NCBI RefSeq assembly: GCF_001646665.1
Contig: NZ_LWBU01000395.1
Coordinates: 166,029 to 230,028, forward strand
Origin: Streptomyces noursei
Lineage (GTDB): Bacteria > Actinomycetota > Actinomycetes > Streptomycetales > Streptomycetaceae
Direction: 5' to 3'
DNA length: 64,000 nucleotides
Below the pieces are notes generated by a model. That model was not told where the DNA came from. It saw only the letters and a program-made list of their open reading frames with translations, and made no database searches. Positions within the stretch are counted from its first letter, which is position 1; every line of letters begins with the position of its first letter. A program made the position numbers and the translations under genes. Below are positions 16,847 to 25,541 of the stretch, piece after piece.

Positions 16847-18384
16847 CGCCCGTGCGGAGCGCCGACCTCGGCGACGGCACGTACCGCAACCCGGTGCTGA
16901 ACGCCGACTGGTCCGACCCGGACGCCGTCGCCGTGGGCGAGGACTTCTACCTCACCGCCTCCAGCTTCGGCCGCGCCCCCGGGCTGCCGCTGCTGCACTC
17001 CCGCGACCTGGTGAACTGGTCGCTCGTCGGCCACGCCCTGGACCGGCTGGAGCCCGCCGCCGACTTCGCCGCCCCCCGGCACGACCGGGGCGTGTGGGCG
17101 CCGTCCCTGCGGTACGCCGACGACCGCTTCTGGATCTTCTGGGGCGACCCCGACCACGGGATCTACCAGGTCAACGCCGAGCGCGTGCGCGGCCCGTGGA
17201 GCGCGCCGCACCTGCTCAAGGCGGGCAAGGGACTCATCGACGCCTGCCCCCTGTGGGACGAGCGGACCGGCGAGGCCTACCTCGTGCACGCCTGGGCCAA
17301 GTCCCGGTCCGGGGTGAAGAACCGGCTCACCGGCCACCGGATGAGCCGGGACGGCCGCACCCTCCTCGACGAGGGCCGGGTGATCGTCGACGGCGACCGG
17401 ATCCCCGGCTGGTTCACCCTGGAGGGGCCCAAGCTCTACCGGCACGGCGGCTGGTTCTGGATCCTCGCCCCGGCCGGCGGCGTGGACACCGGCTGGCAGG
17501 GCGCCTTCCGGGCACGGGACTTCTTCGGTCCGTACGAGGAGAAGGTCGTCCTCGCCCAGGGCGGCACCGACGTCAACGGCCCCCACCAGGGCGGCTGGGT
17601 GCGCACCCCGGCCGGTGAGGACTGGTTCCTGCACTTCCAGGCGCGCGGCGCGTACGGGCGCGTCGTCCACCTCCAGCCGATGGCCTGGGACAGGGACGGC
17701 TGGCCCGTGCTCGGCGACCGCGGCGAGCCCGTGCGCGTCCACCGCAAGCCGGCTGCGCCGCCGCAGCCCGTGGAGGCCCCCGCGACCGACGACGCCTTCC
17801 CGGGCGGGCGGTACGGGCGGCAGTGGCAGTGGACGGCGAACCCCCGCGCCGGGTGGACCGTCGAGCACGGCGGTGACGGACTGCGGCTCGCCTGCGTGCG
17901 GAGCGCCGACGCCCGCGACCTGCGCCTGCTGCCGCACGTCCTCACCCAGCGCCTGCCCGCCGAGACGTTCACGGCCGGGGTGTCCCTGTCGCTGGAGTCC
18001 GCCGAGCCGGGCGCCCGCGCGGGGCTGGCCGTCCTGGGCGACGCCTACTCGTGGATCGGGCTGGAGCGGGGCGCGGACGGTGCCGTGCGGCTGGTCCACC
18101 GGTTCGCCGAGGCGGTCGCGGAGCGGGAACGGGACGCCGCGCACGCGCGCGTGGTGCCGGATTCCGCGGGCGGCCGGGTGCGGCTGCGCGTCGAGGTCGC
18201 GCCGGGCGCGCGCTGCCGGTTCGCGTACGACTGCGGCACGGGCGAGGGGTGGCGGCCCTCCGGGCTGGTCTTCACCGCCACGCCATGGCGCTGGGTCGGG
18301 GCCCTGCTCGGCCTCTTCGCGGTGGCCCCCGAGGGACAGGGCGGCGCCGGGACGGCCACGTTCACCGGGTTCCACGTCAACTGA
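16843..18384 (+). CDS. Glycoside hydrolase family 43 protein
   Basis: A 513-residue enzyme without signal peptide, so probably cytoplasmic. The five-blade propeller carries the base Asp25 in NADWSDPDAV, the pKa-modulating Asp in LIDACPLWD and the acid Glu in FTLEGPKLY. Residues from about 320 form the C-terminal beta-sandwich (DAFPGGRYGRQWQWTANP...TFTGFHVN) seen in beta-xylosidase/arabinofuranosidase GH43 enzymes. It would remove arabinose or xylose from imported oligosaccharides, matching the aldopentonate genes upstream. Confidence 0.88.
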   Translation: MTPVRSADLGDGTYRNPVLNADWSDPDAVAVGEDFYLTASSFGRAPGLPLLHSRDLVNWSLVGHALDRLEPAADFAAPRHDRGVWAPSLRYADDRFWIFWGDPDHGIYQVNAERVRGPWSAPHLLKAGKGLIDACPLWDERTGEAYLVHAWAKSRSGVKNRLTGHRMSRDGRTLLDEGRVIVDGDRIPGWFTLEGPKLYRHGGWFWILAPAGGVDTGWQGAFRARDFFGPYEEKVVLAQGGTDVNGPHQGGWVRTPAGEDWFLHFQARGAYGRVVHLQPMAWDRDGWPVLGDRGEPVRVHRKPAAPPQPVEAPATDDAFPGGRYGRQWQWTANPRAGWTVEHGGDGLRLACVRSADARDLRLLPHVLTQRLPAETFTAGVSLSLESAEPGARAGLAVLGDAYSWIGLERGADGAVRLVHRFAEAVAERERDAAHARVVPDSAGGRVRLRVEVAPGARCRFAYDCGTGEGWRPSGLVFTATPWRWVGALLGLFAVAPEGQGGAGTATFTGFHVN

Positions 18385-18412
18385 CCGCTCACGCAGACCG
18401 ATGGGAGCCGCC

Positions 18413-19552
18413 ATGCCACACCTGCGTAGCAAGCGCTTGCCCGGCCGGGTCCTGGCCGTCGTCACCGCCCTCGTGGCCGCACTCGGACCGGGCGCGGCCA
18501 CCCCCGCCGGGGCCACGCCCGGCGCCCGGGAGGGGGAGAGCACCACCGCCGCACCCGCGCCGGTGAAGCGTTCCTCCGGGCCGCCGGGGAACTGCGGCAC
18601 CGGCACCGTGCTCGACGTCCCCGCCGCGTACCCCACCGTCCAGGCCGCCGTGGACGCCGTCCCGGCCGGCAACGACCGGCACGTCACGATCCGGATCGCC
18701 CCCGGGACCTACCGCGAGAAGGTCCGCGTGCCCGCCGACAAGCCGAGGATCACCCTCCAGGGCACCGGCCCGAACCGCGCCGCCACGGTGATCGTGCACG
18801 ACACGCCGAACGCGTACGGAGGCTCCTCCGGAAGCGCCACCGTCCTGATCGCCGCCTCCGACGTCACCGCCCGCAACCTCACCTTCGTCAACGACTTCGA
18901 CGAGGCGGCGGTCGAGCTCAACGCCGAGCAGGCACTGGCGATGAAGACCACCGGCGACCGGATCGTCTTCGAGAACACCGCCTTCAAGGGCAACCAGGAC
19001 ACCCTGATGACCGACAGCCCCCGGCTCGACGCCATCAGCCGCGTCTACGTCCGCGACTCGTACATCGAGGGTGACGTCGACTTCCTCTACGGCCGGGCCA
19101 CGACCGTCGTCGAACGGTCGCTGATCCGGGCGCTCAGCCGCGGCTCCGCCACCAACAACGGGTACGTCACCGCCGCCAGCACCTGGAAGGACAACCCGTA
19201 CGGCTTCCTGATCACCCGCTCCCGGATCGTCAGCGACGCCCCCGCCGGCACCTTCCACCTCGGCCGGCCCTGGCATCCGAGCGGCAACCCCGACGCGGTC
19301 GGCCAGGTGCTGATCCGGGAGACCCGGCTCCCCGCGGCCGTCACGTCCTCCCCCTGGGCCGACATGGGCGGCTTCTCGTGGCGGGACGCCCGCTTCGCCG
19401 AGTACCGCAACCACGGACCGGGCGCCGCCGTGACCGCCGACCGCCCGCAGATGTCCGACCCCGACGCCGCCCGCCACGAGGTCGCCGACTACCTCGCCGG
19501 CCGGGACGGCTGGGCCCCGCACGACTCCCGCACGAACAGAGAAGAGAGCTGA
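18413..19552 (+). CDS. Secreted pectinesterase (CE8)
   Basis: A 379-residue protein with a signal peptide (MPHLRSKRLPGRVLAVVTALVAALGPGAATPAGA). The ATG at 18413 is preferred over the one at 18401 because GGGAG lies six bases upstream. The beta-helix domain has the CE8 active-site motifs: GNQDTL (Gln), EGDVDFLYGRA (Asp) and LGRPWHP (Arg/Trp). TYREKV marks the N-terminal strand region. It de-esterifies methylated homogalacturonan outside the cell, preparing it for the pectate lyase encoded downstream. Confidence 0.9.
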   Translation: MPHLRSKRLPGRVLAVVTALVAALGPGAATPAGATPGAREGESTTAAPAPVKRSSGPPGNCGTGTVLDVPAAYPTVQAAVDAVPAGNDRHVTIRIAPGTYREKVRVPADKPRITLQGTGPNRAATVIVHDTPNAYGGSSGSATVLIAASDVTARNLTFVNDFDEAAVELNAEQALAMKTTGDRIVFENTAFKGNQDTLMTDSPRLDAISRVYVRDSYIEGDVDFLYGRATTVVERSLIRALSRGSATNNGYVTAASTWKDNPYGFLITRSRIVSDAPAGTFHLGRPWHPSGNPDAVGQVLIRETRLPAAVTSSPWADMGGFSWRDARFAEYRNHGPGAAVTADRPQMSDPDAARHEVADYLAGRDGWAPHDSRTNREES

Positions 19553-19554
19553 CC

Positions 19555-20904
19555 ATGACCGACCCGCAGACCCCAGGACGCCGCCGTACCACCACCATGG
19601 CCGCGGCCCTCGCCGCGGTGCTCGCCCTGACCGCCACCGCCTGCGGCGACGACGGCACCGCCGCCGCGGGCGAGGAGGGTTCCGGCAAGGGGACCATCAC
19701 CTTCTGGGACAACAACGGCGGTGTGCGCACCGCCGTCTGGCAGGAGATCATCAAGGACTTCGAGGCCGAGAACCCCGGCATCGACGTCACCTACGTCCCC
19801 GTCCCGAGCGAGGACGTGCAGTCCAAGTACGACACCGCCATCGCCGGCGGCGGCCTGCCGGACGTCGGCGGCGTCGGCGCCGCGTACCTCGCCAACATCG
19901 TCGCCCAGGACGCCCTGGAGCCGGTCGGCGACCGGATCGAGGGCTCGGCGCTCAAGGGCAAGCTCGTCCCCACCATGGTCGCGTCCGTGAAGGCCGCCGG
20001 GGGCAGGGGCGACGAGATGTACTCCGTGCCCACCTCCGCGAGCAACGGCACCCTGTACTACCGCACCGACCTGTTCGCGGCGGCGGGCCTGGACGCGCCG
20101 ACCACCTGGGCGAAGTTCTACACGGCCGCCGCGAAGCTCACCGACGCCGGCAGGAACCGCTTCGGCTACACCATCCGGGGCGGCGCCGGCTCCATCGCCC
20201 AGGCGCTGGACGCGATGTACGGGCAGTCCGGCATCACCTCGTTCTGGAACGCCGACCGGACGAGGACGACGGTCGACGACCCGAGGAACGTGGCCGCGCT
20301 GGAGAAGTACGCCGGCCTGTTCAAGACCGCCACGCCCGAGGCGGACGTCAACAACGACTTCAAGAAGATGGTCGCCCAGTTCGACACCGGCACCATCGGG
20401 ATGCTCAGCCACAACCTCGGCTCGTACACCGACCACGTGAAGGCGCTCGGCAAGGACAAGTTCCGGGGACTCCCGAACCCGGTCGGGGACAACGGCACAC
20501 GGGTGCAGGTCTCCAACCCGGTCGACGGGCTGGGGCTGTTCAAGAGCAGCAAGAACAAGGCCGCGGCCTGGAAGTTCATCGAGTTCGCCGTCTCGCACGA
20601 GTCCAACAGCAAGTGGAACGAGTCGGCGGGCGCCATACCCGCGAACACGGAGGCGGCGGCCGACCCGTGGGTGAACGAGGCCGAGGCCACCAAGCTGGGC
20701 GCCCGGGCGCTCACGGACGGCTCGACCAGGATCGTGGAGCTGCCGTACTACCTGCCCGACTGGAACAAGATCAGCAAGGCGGACAACGAGCCGAACTTCC
20801 AGAAGGTGCTGCTGGGGGTGATGACGGCGAAGGAGTTCCTGACCACCCTCGCCGAGCAGCTCAACGAGGCGCAGGCCGAGTGGAACGAACGGAACAAGGC
20901 CTGA
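19555..20904 (+). CDS. Extracellular sugar-binding lipoprotein of ABC importer
   Basis: A 449-residue SBP_bac_1 protein. The N-terminus has an Arg-rich start, a hydrophobic core and a Cys in ALTATACGDDG, a somewhat weak lipobox (Ala at -3). The mature start ITFWDNNGG and the ENPGIDVTYVPVPSEDVQSKYDTAIAGGGLPDV pattern fit oligosaccharide-binding proteins. It follows pectinesterase by two bases, five genes after its permeases, an unusual order since binding proteins normally come first. The likely ligand is a pectic or arabinan oligomer. Confidence 0.88.
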   Translation: MTDPQTPGRRRTTTMAAALAAVLALTATACGDDGTAAAGEEGSGKGTITFWDNNGGVRTAVWQEIIKDFEAENPGIDVTYVPVPSEDVQSKYDTAIAGGGLPDVGGVGAAYLANIVAQDALEPVGDRIEGSALKGKLVPTMVASVKAAGGRGDEMYSVPTSASNGTLYYRTDLFAAAGLDAPTTWAKFYTAAAKLTDAGRNRFGYTIRGGAGSIAQALDAMYGQSGITSFWNADRTRTTVDDPRNVAALEKYAGLFKTATPEADVNNDFKKMVAQFDTGTIGMLSHNLGSYTDHVKALGKDKFRGLPNPVGDNGTRVQVSNPVDGLGLFKSSKNKAAAWKFIEFAVSHESNSKWNESAGAIPANTEAAADPWVNEAEATKLGARALTDGSTRIVELPYYLPDWNKISKADNEPNFQKVLLGVMTAKEFLTTLAEQLNEAQAEWNERNKA

Positions 20905-21134
20905 CCCCCGCGCGGGGCCGCCGCCGCCCCGGCGGCCCGGCGGTCCCGCCCCGCGGCGCCCGCGCCGCTGCGGGCCGAAGCCCCTGCCCGCCCTCGCCCT
21001 CGCCCCGGCCCGCGGGCCCGAGCGCCCGCAGCGCCCGCGCGCCCACCGCGCGGGGCCTCGCCGACCCTTCGCCGCCCCCCGCCCGGCCCGGGGCGCGGCG
21101 CTCCGCACCCGTCGTCACCCACGAGAGGTCCCCG
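20905..21134. other. 230-bp extremely GC-rich intergenic spacer
   Basis: The gap between the binding protein and the acetylesterase is close to 90 percent G+C. It holds stacked inverted repeats (CCCCGCGCGGGG at its start, then GCCGCC/GGCGGC and CCCCGCGG stretches). It could terminate or attenuate the upstream operon. No coding signal or clear promoter is visible. Confidence 0.5.
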
Positions 21135-21923
21135 ATGTCCCTCAGCCGCAGACGCACCGTGGCCGCCCTCGCCGCACTCCCGCTGGTGCCGCCCGGGGCG
21201 GGGCCGCGCACCCGCACGGTGTGGATCGCCGGCGACTCCACCGCCGCCCGCAAGACCCCCGACGAGGCGCCCGAGACCGGGTGGGGCATGGCCCTGCCCT
21301 TCTTCCTCACCCCCCACCTGGCCGTGGCCAACCACGCCGTCAACGGCCGCAGTTCCAAGAGCTTCGTCGACGAGGGGCGCCTCGGCACCGTCCTCGCCGG
21401 TCTCCGTCCCGGTGACCTCCTCCTCGTCCAGTTCGGCCACAACGACCAGAAGGCCGGCGATCCCGCCCGGTACACCGAGCCCTGGACGACCTACCGGGAG
21501 CACCTGCTCCGGTACGTGGCGGGGGCGCGGGCACGGGGGGCGCGGCCCGTGCTGCTCACGCCGGTCGAGCGCCGCAGGTTCGACGCGGGGGGCGCCGCCG
21601 TGCCGACCCACGGGGAGTACCCGGCCGCCATGCGGGCGCTGGCCGCCGAGGAGGACGTGGCGCTCGTCGACGTACAGGCCGCGTCGCTCGCCGAGTGGCG
21701 ACGGCTCGGGCCCGAGGCGTCGAAGGCGTACTTCACCTGGCTGGCTCCGGGCGAGTCGCCGAACCATCCGGACGGCAAGCAGGACAACACCCACTTCCGG
21801 CCGCGTGGCGCCATCGAGGTCGCGCGGCTGGTGGCGGCCGGCCTGCGCGAGCGCGCGGTGCTGGCCGCCCGTGACGTGCGGCGGCTGGACGAGCCCGTCC
21901 CCGCCGCGTGGATCACCTACTAG
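21135..21923 (+). CDS. Rhamnogalacturonan acetylesterase (SGNH/GDSL, CE12)
   Basis: A 262-residue SGNH hydrolase. Block I is VWIAGDSTAARK with the nucleophile Ser, block III is QFGHNDQK, and the catalytic Asp/His block is KQDNTHFRPRGA. The GDST, GHND and DxTHF combination is that of CE12 rhamnogalacturonan acetylesterases. The N-terminus (SLSRRRTVAALAALPLVPPGAG) is a short, weak Tat-like signal. GAGAGG precedes the ATG. It removes acetyl groups from the rhamnogalacturonan backbone, acting with the pectate lyase ten bases downstream. Confidence 0.88.
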   Translation: MSLSRRRTVAALAALPLVPPGAGPRTRTVWIAGDSTAARKTPDEAPETGWGMALPFFLTPHLAVANHAVNGRSSKSFVDEGRLGTVLAGLRPGDLLLVQFGHNDQKAGDPARYTEPWTTYREHLLRYVAGARARGARPVLLTPVERRRFDAGGAAVPTHGEYPAAMRALAAEEDVALVDVQAASLAEWRRLGPEASKAYFTWLAPGESPNHPDGKQDNTHFRPRGAIEVARLVAAGLRERAVLAARDVRRLDEPVPAAWITY

Positions 21924-21933
21924 GAGGCTGACC

Positions 21934-23217
21934 ATGCGTACCCGGATCGCGGGCGTCACGCTCGCCGGATGCACCGCCCTCGTCCTGTCCCTCACCCCCG
22001 CCCACGCGGCGTCCGACCCGGGGCGCCAGGTGCTCCCCAAGGGCGACGGCTGGGCGTCGGAGGGGGCCGGCACGACGGGCGGCGCCGCGGCCGACGCCGC
22101 CCACACCCACACGGTGAGGACCTGGGCCGAGTTCAGGGCCGCGCTGGCGGTCGACGACGGGGCCCCGAGACTCGTCCGGGTCGTGGGCACCCTGGACGCG
22201 ACCGAGGGGGGCTGCGAGGCCTTCGAGGCCGACGGCTACGACTTCGGCCGGTACCTCGCGGACTACGACCCCGCCGTCTGGGGCCTCGACACCCCGGTCA
22301 GCGGCCCCCAGGAGGACCTGCGCGCCGCCTCCGCCGCCGCCCAGGCCCGGGCCGTCAAGGCGTACGTCCCCTCCCGCACCACCATCGTCGGCGTCGGCAA
22401 GGACGCCGGGATCACGGGCGGCAGCCTCCAGATCCAGAACGCCGACGACGTCATCGTCCGCAACCTCACCCTGGAGAGCCCGCTCGACTGCTTCCCCCAG
22501 TGGGACCCCACGGACGGGGCCACGGGCGCGTGGAACTCGGAGTACGACGCGATGGTCGTGCACGGCTCCACGCACGTGTGGATCGACCACAACACCTTCA
22601 CCGACGGCCGCCACCCGGACAGCACGCTGCCCCGGTACTTCGGGGAGATCTACCAGCAGCACGACGGCGAACTGGACGTCGTGCGCGGGGCGAACCACGT
22701 CACCGCGTCGTGGAACGTCTTCGCCGACCACGACAAGACGCTGATGATCGGCAACAGTGACGGCGCCGCCGCGACCGACGCGGGGAAGCTGAAGGTCACC
22801 CTGCACCACAACCTGTTCACGGGCGTCGTCGAGCGCGCCCCGCGCGTCCGGTTCGGCCAGGTCGACGCGTACAACAACCACTACGTGGTGAAGGCGGACC
22901 AGGTCCCGGCGTACGCGTACAGCTTCGGCGTGGGGATCGAGTCGCGGCTGTACGCGGAGAAGAACGCCTTCACCCTCCCCGCGGGCGTCGCCGCCGGGAG
23001 GATCCTCAAGAAGTGGAAGGACGCGCCGGTCACCGCCGTCGGCAACCGCGTCAACGGCCGCGCGGTGGACCTCGTCGCCGCGCACAACGCCCTGAACCCG
23101 GACAACCCCCTGCGGCCGGACGCCGGGTGGACCCCGGTGCTGCGGACCGCGGTCCACGATCCGCGGGCGGTGCCGGGGCTCGTGGGCGCGCGGGCCGGAG
23201 CCGGAAAGGTCTGCTGA
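21934..23217 (+). CDS. Secreted pectate lyase (PL1)
   Basis: A 427-residue parallel beta-helix lyase with a clear Sec signal (GVTLAGCTALVLSLTPAHAAS). The PL1 motif VWIDHNTF is present, and residues 301-306 are RAPRVR, the RxPxxR motif with the catalytic Arg; Asp/Glu-rich loops supply Ca ligands. GGAGG overlaps the stop of the acetylesterase, so the two genes are co-translated. It cleaves polygalacturonate by beta-elimination outside the cell. The N-terminal insertion with GGCEAF is longer than in Erwinia PelC. Confidence 0.92.
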   Translation: MRTRIAGVTLAGCTALVLSLTPAHAASDPGRQVLPKGDGWASEGAGTTGGAAADAAHTHTVRTWAEFRAALAVDDGAPRLVRVVGTLDATEGGCEAFEADGYDFGRYLADYDPAVWGLDTPVSGPQEDLRAASAAAQARAVKAYVPSRTTIVGVGKDAGITGGSLQIQNADDVIVRNLTLESPLDCFPQWDPTDGATGAWNSEYDAMVVHGSTHVWIDHNTFTDGRHPDSTLPRYFGEIYQQHDGELDVVRGANHVTASWNVFADHDKTLMIGNSDGAAATDAGKLKVTLHHNLFTGVVERAPRVRFGQVDAYNNHYVVKADQVPAYAYSFGVGIESRLYAEKNAFTLPAGVAAGRILKKWKDAPVTAVGNRVNGRAVDLVAAHNALNPDNPLRPDAGWTPVLRTAVHDPRAVPGLVGARAGAGKVC

Positions 23218-23242
23218 CCGCACGCCGATCCTGCCCGGACGG

Positions 23243-23298
23243 TTGACAGCTCCCGTGGTGGCTGGCTTCATGAACAACGCCTCTTGGGAGCGCTCCCA
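23243..23298 (+). promoter_or_regulatory. Cellulase operon promoter with CebR box
   Basis: TTGACA (23243-23248) is followed by a CTTCAT-like -10 (about 23266). The 14-bp perfect palindrome TGGGAGCGCTCCCA lies at 23285-23298, downstream of the start site. This is the established CebR operator of cellulose-utilising Streptomyces and implies cellobiose-inducible expression of the GH5 and GH6 genes. Confidence 0.85.
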
Positions 23299-23338
23299 CG
23301 TTTTGTTCGTGCTTCTCGGACCGACGGAAGGGCACACA

Positions 23339-25519
23339 GTGGGACAGTCACGGACACGGAACGGGCCGCTGCGGCGGCTGCGCGCACTGGCGGCCGGCGC
23401 GATCACCGCCGGGTTACTGGCGACCGCCGCCCAGGCCGCCCCGGCGGCGGCCACCCCCGGGCCCGCCGCCCCGGCGGCGGCCACCCCCGGGCCCGTCGCC
23501 CCGGAGGCGGCCGTCGCCGCCGCCCCCGGGGACGACTGGCTGCACACCGCGGGCAACAGGATCGTCGACGCGAACGGCGACGAGGTCTGGCTCACCGGCG
23601 CCAACTGGTTCGGCTTCAACGCCTCCGAGCGGGTCTTCCACGGCCTGTGGTCCGGCAACATCACCCGGATCACCCGCTCCATGGCCGACCGGGGCATCAA
23701 CATCGTCCGCGTCCCGATCTCCACCCAGCTGCTGCTGGAGTGGAGGGACGGCCGGGCGACCGTCCCGAACGTCAACGCCCACGCGAACCCGGAGATCGCC
23801 GGCAGGACCTCGCTGGAGGTCTTCGACTTCTGGCTCGCCCTGTGCAAGCGGTACGGCATCAAGGTCATGCTCGACGTGCACAGCGCCGAGGCCGACAACT
23901 CCGGGCACGTCCACCCCGTGTGGTGGAAGGGCGCCATCACGCCCGAGCAGTTCCACACCGCCTGGGAATGGGTGACGGCCCGCTACCGGAACGACGACAC
24001 GCTCGTCGCGGTGGACGTCAAGAACGAGCCGCACGGCAAGGCGAACGAGACCCCGCGCGCCAAGTGGGACGGCTCGGCCGACCAGGACAACTTCAAGCAC
24101 ACCTGCGAGACCGCCGGCAGGCGCATCCTCGCCGTCAACCCGAACCTGCTGGTGCTGTGCGAGGGCGTCGAGGTCCACCCCAGGGCCGGCGCCGACTGGA
24201 CCTCCACCACGCCGACCGACTACCACTCCACCTGGTGGGGCGGGAACCTGCGCGGCGTCCGCGACCACCCCGTCGACCTCGGCGCCGGCAACGACCAGCT
24301 CGTCTACTCGCCGCACGACTACGGACCGCTCGTGTACGCCCAGCCCTGGTTCACCGGCGACTGGAACCGCACGACCCTCGAACGGGACGTCTGGGACCCC
24401 AACTGGCTGTACCTGCACAAGGAGAACAAGGCCCCGCTCCTCATCGGCGAATGGGGCGGCTTCCTCGACGGCGGCCCGAACCAGAAGTGGATGACGGCGC
24501 TGCGGGACCTGATCGTCGAGCACCGCATCCACCAGACCTTCTGGTGCATCAACCCCAACTCCGGTGACACCGGCGGCCTGCTGCTCGGCGACTGGGAGTC
24601 GTGGGACGAGGAGAAGTACGCCCTGCTGAAGCCGGCCCTGTGGCAGCACGGCGGCAAGTTCGTCGGGCTCGACCACGAGGTCCCGCTCGGCGGCGCGGGC
24701 AGCACCACCGGCCTCAGCCTGCGCGAGGTGTACGGGGACGGCGGCGGCGGCCCCGGCGACCCGGCGGACACCACCGCCCCCACCGCCCCGGCCGGCCTGA
24801 CCGCCACGGCCCGGACGGCCACCAGCGTCTCCCTGGCGTGGACGGCGGCGACCGACGACGTCCGGGTGACCGGCTACGACGTGTACCGGGGCGCCGTCCG
24901 GGTCAACGCGGCACCGGTGACCGGCACCACGTACACCGACACCGGCCTCGTCCCGGCCACCGCCTACGGCTACGCGGTACGCGCCCGCGACGCGGCGGGC
25001 AACGTGTCGGCGCCCTCCGCCGTGCTGGACGTCACCACCGCACCGGGCGGCACCCCGCCCGGCTCCCTGAAGGTCCGGCACAGGAACAACGACACGTCAC
25101 CCACGGACAACGCCGCCCGGCCCGGACTCCAGGTAGTCAACACCGGCTCGTCCGCACTCGACCTGACCACCGTGTCCGCCCGCTACTACTTCACCCGCGA
25201 CGGCGGCTCCCCGTCCGTCAGCGCCTGGTGCGACTACGCCGCCGTGGGCTGCGCGCAGGTGCGGCTGCGCGTCGTCCCGCTGCCGGCACCGGTCGCCGGC
25301 GCGGACGCCTACCTGGAGGTGACGTTCACCGGCGGGTCCCTCGCCGCCGGGAGGGACACCGGCGACATCCAGCTGCGGATGAGCAAGGCCGACTGGTCCC
25401 CGTTCGACGAGACGGACGACCACAGCCGCTCGGCCGCCACCGCCTATGCCGACGCCCCGGCGATCCCCGCCTACACCGGCACCGCCCTCGCCTGGGGCAC
25501 GCCCCCGGCCGGAGCCTGA
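23339..25519 (+). CDS. Secreted GH5 endoglucanase with Fn3 and CBM3 modules
   Basis: A 726-residue modular cellulase. The GTG at 23339 has GGAAGGG upstream and begins a Tat/Sec signal. An Ala/Pro repeat linker (about residues 35-60) leads to the GH5 domain (about 62-450), with acid/base Glu230 in VDVKNEPHG and nucleophile Glu371 in LLIGEWGGF. A Gly/Pro linker leads to a fibronectin type III module (about 480-570, ATARTATSVSLAWTAATDD). The C-terminal CBM3 begins LKVRHRNNDTSPTDN. It is the first gene of a two-gene unit with GH6. Confidence 0.92.
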   Translation: MGQSRTRNGPLRRLRALAAGAITAGLLATAAQAAPAAATPGPAAPAAATPGPVAPEAAVAAAPGDDWLHTAGNRIVDANGDEVWLTGANWFGFNASERVFHGLWSGNITRITRSMADRGINIVRVPISTQLLLEWRDGRATVPNVNAHANPEIAGRTSLEVFDFWLALCKRYGIKVMLDVHSAEADNSGHVHPVWWKGAITPEQFHTAWEWVTARYRNDDTLVAVDVKNEPHGKANETPRAKWDGSADQDNFKHTCETAGRRILAVNPNLLVLCEGVEVHPRAGADWTSTTPTDYHSTWWGGNLRGVRDHPVDLGAGNDQLVYSPHDYGPLVYAQPWFTGDWNRTTLERDVWDPNWLYLHKENKAPLLIGEWGGFLDGGPNQKWMTALRDLIVEHRIHQTFWCINPNSGDTGGLLLGDWESWDEEKYALLKPALWQHGGKFVGLDHEVPLGGAGSTTGLSLREVYGDGGGGPGDPADTTAPTAPAGLTATARTATSVSLAWTAATDDVRVTGYDVYRGAVRVNAAPVTGTTYTDTGLVPATAYGYAVRARDAAGNVSAPSAVLDVTTAPGGTPPGSLKVRHRNNDTSPTDNAARPGLQVVNTGSSALDLTTVSARYYFTRDGGSPSVSAWCDYAAVGCAQVRLRVVPLPAPVAGADAYLEVTFTGGSLAAGRDTGDIQLRMSKADWSPFDETDDHSRSAATAYADAPAIPAYTGTALAWGTPPAGA
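23441..23500 (+). repeat. 30-bp tandem duplication in the GH5 linker
   Basis: Two adjacent 30-bp copies (23441-23470 and 23471-23500) differ at one base, and a degenerate third copy follows. They encode the repeated decapeptide PAAATPGP(A/V)A between signal peptide and catalytic domain, a region tolerant of length change. Confidence 0.85.
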
Positions 25520-25541
25520 CCCGCGAAGGAGCCGCACTCCC

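Noticed and set aside
18429..18440. GCAAGCGCTTGC as a definite operator
   Set aside because: It lies inside the signal-peptide codons of pectinesterase and may be coincidental; kept only as a low-interest finding.
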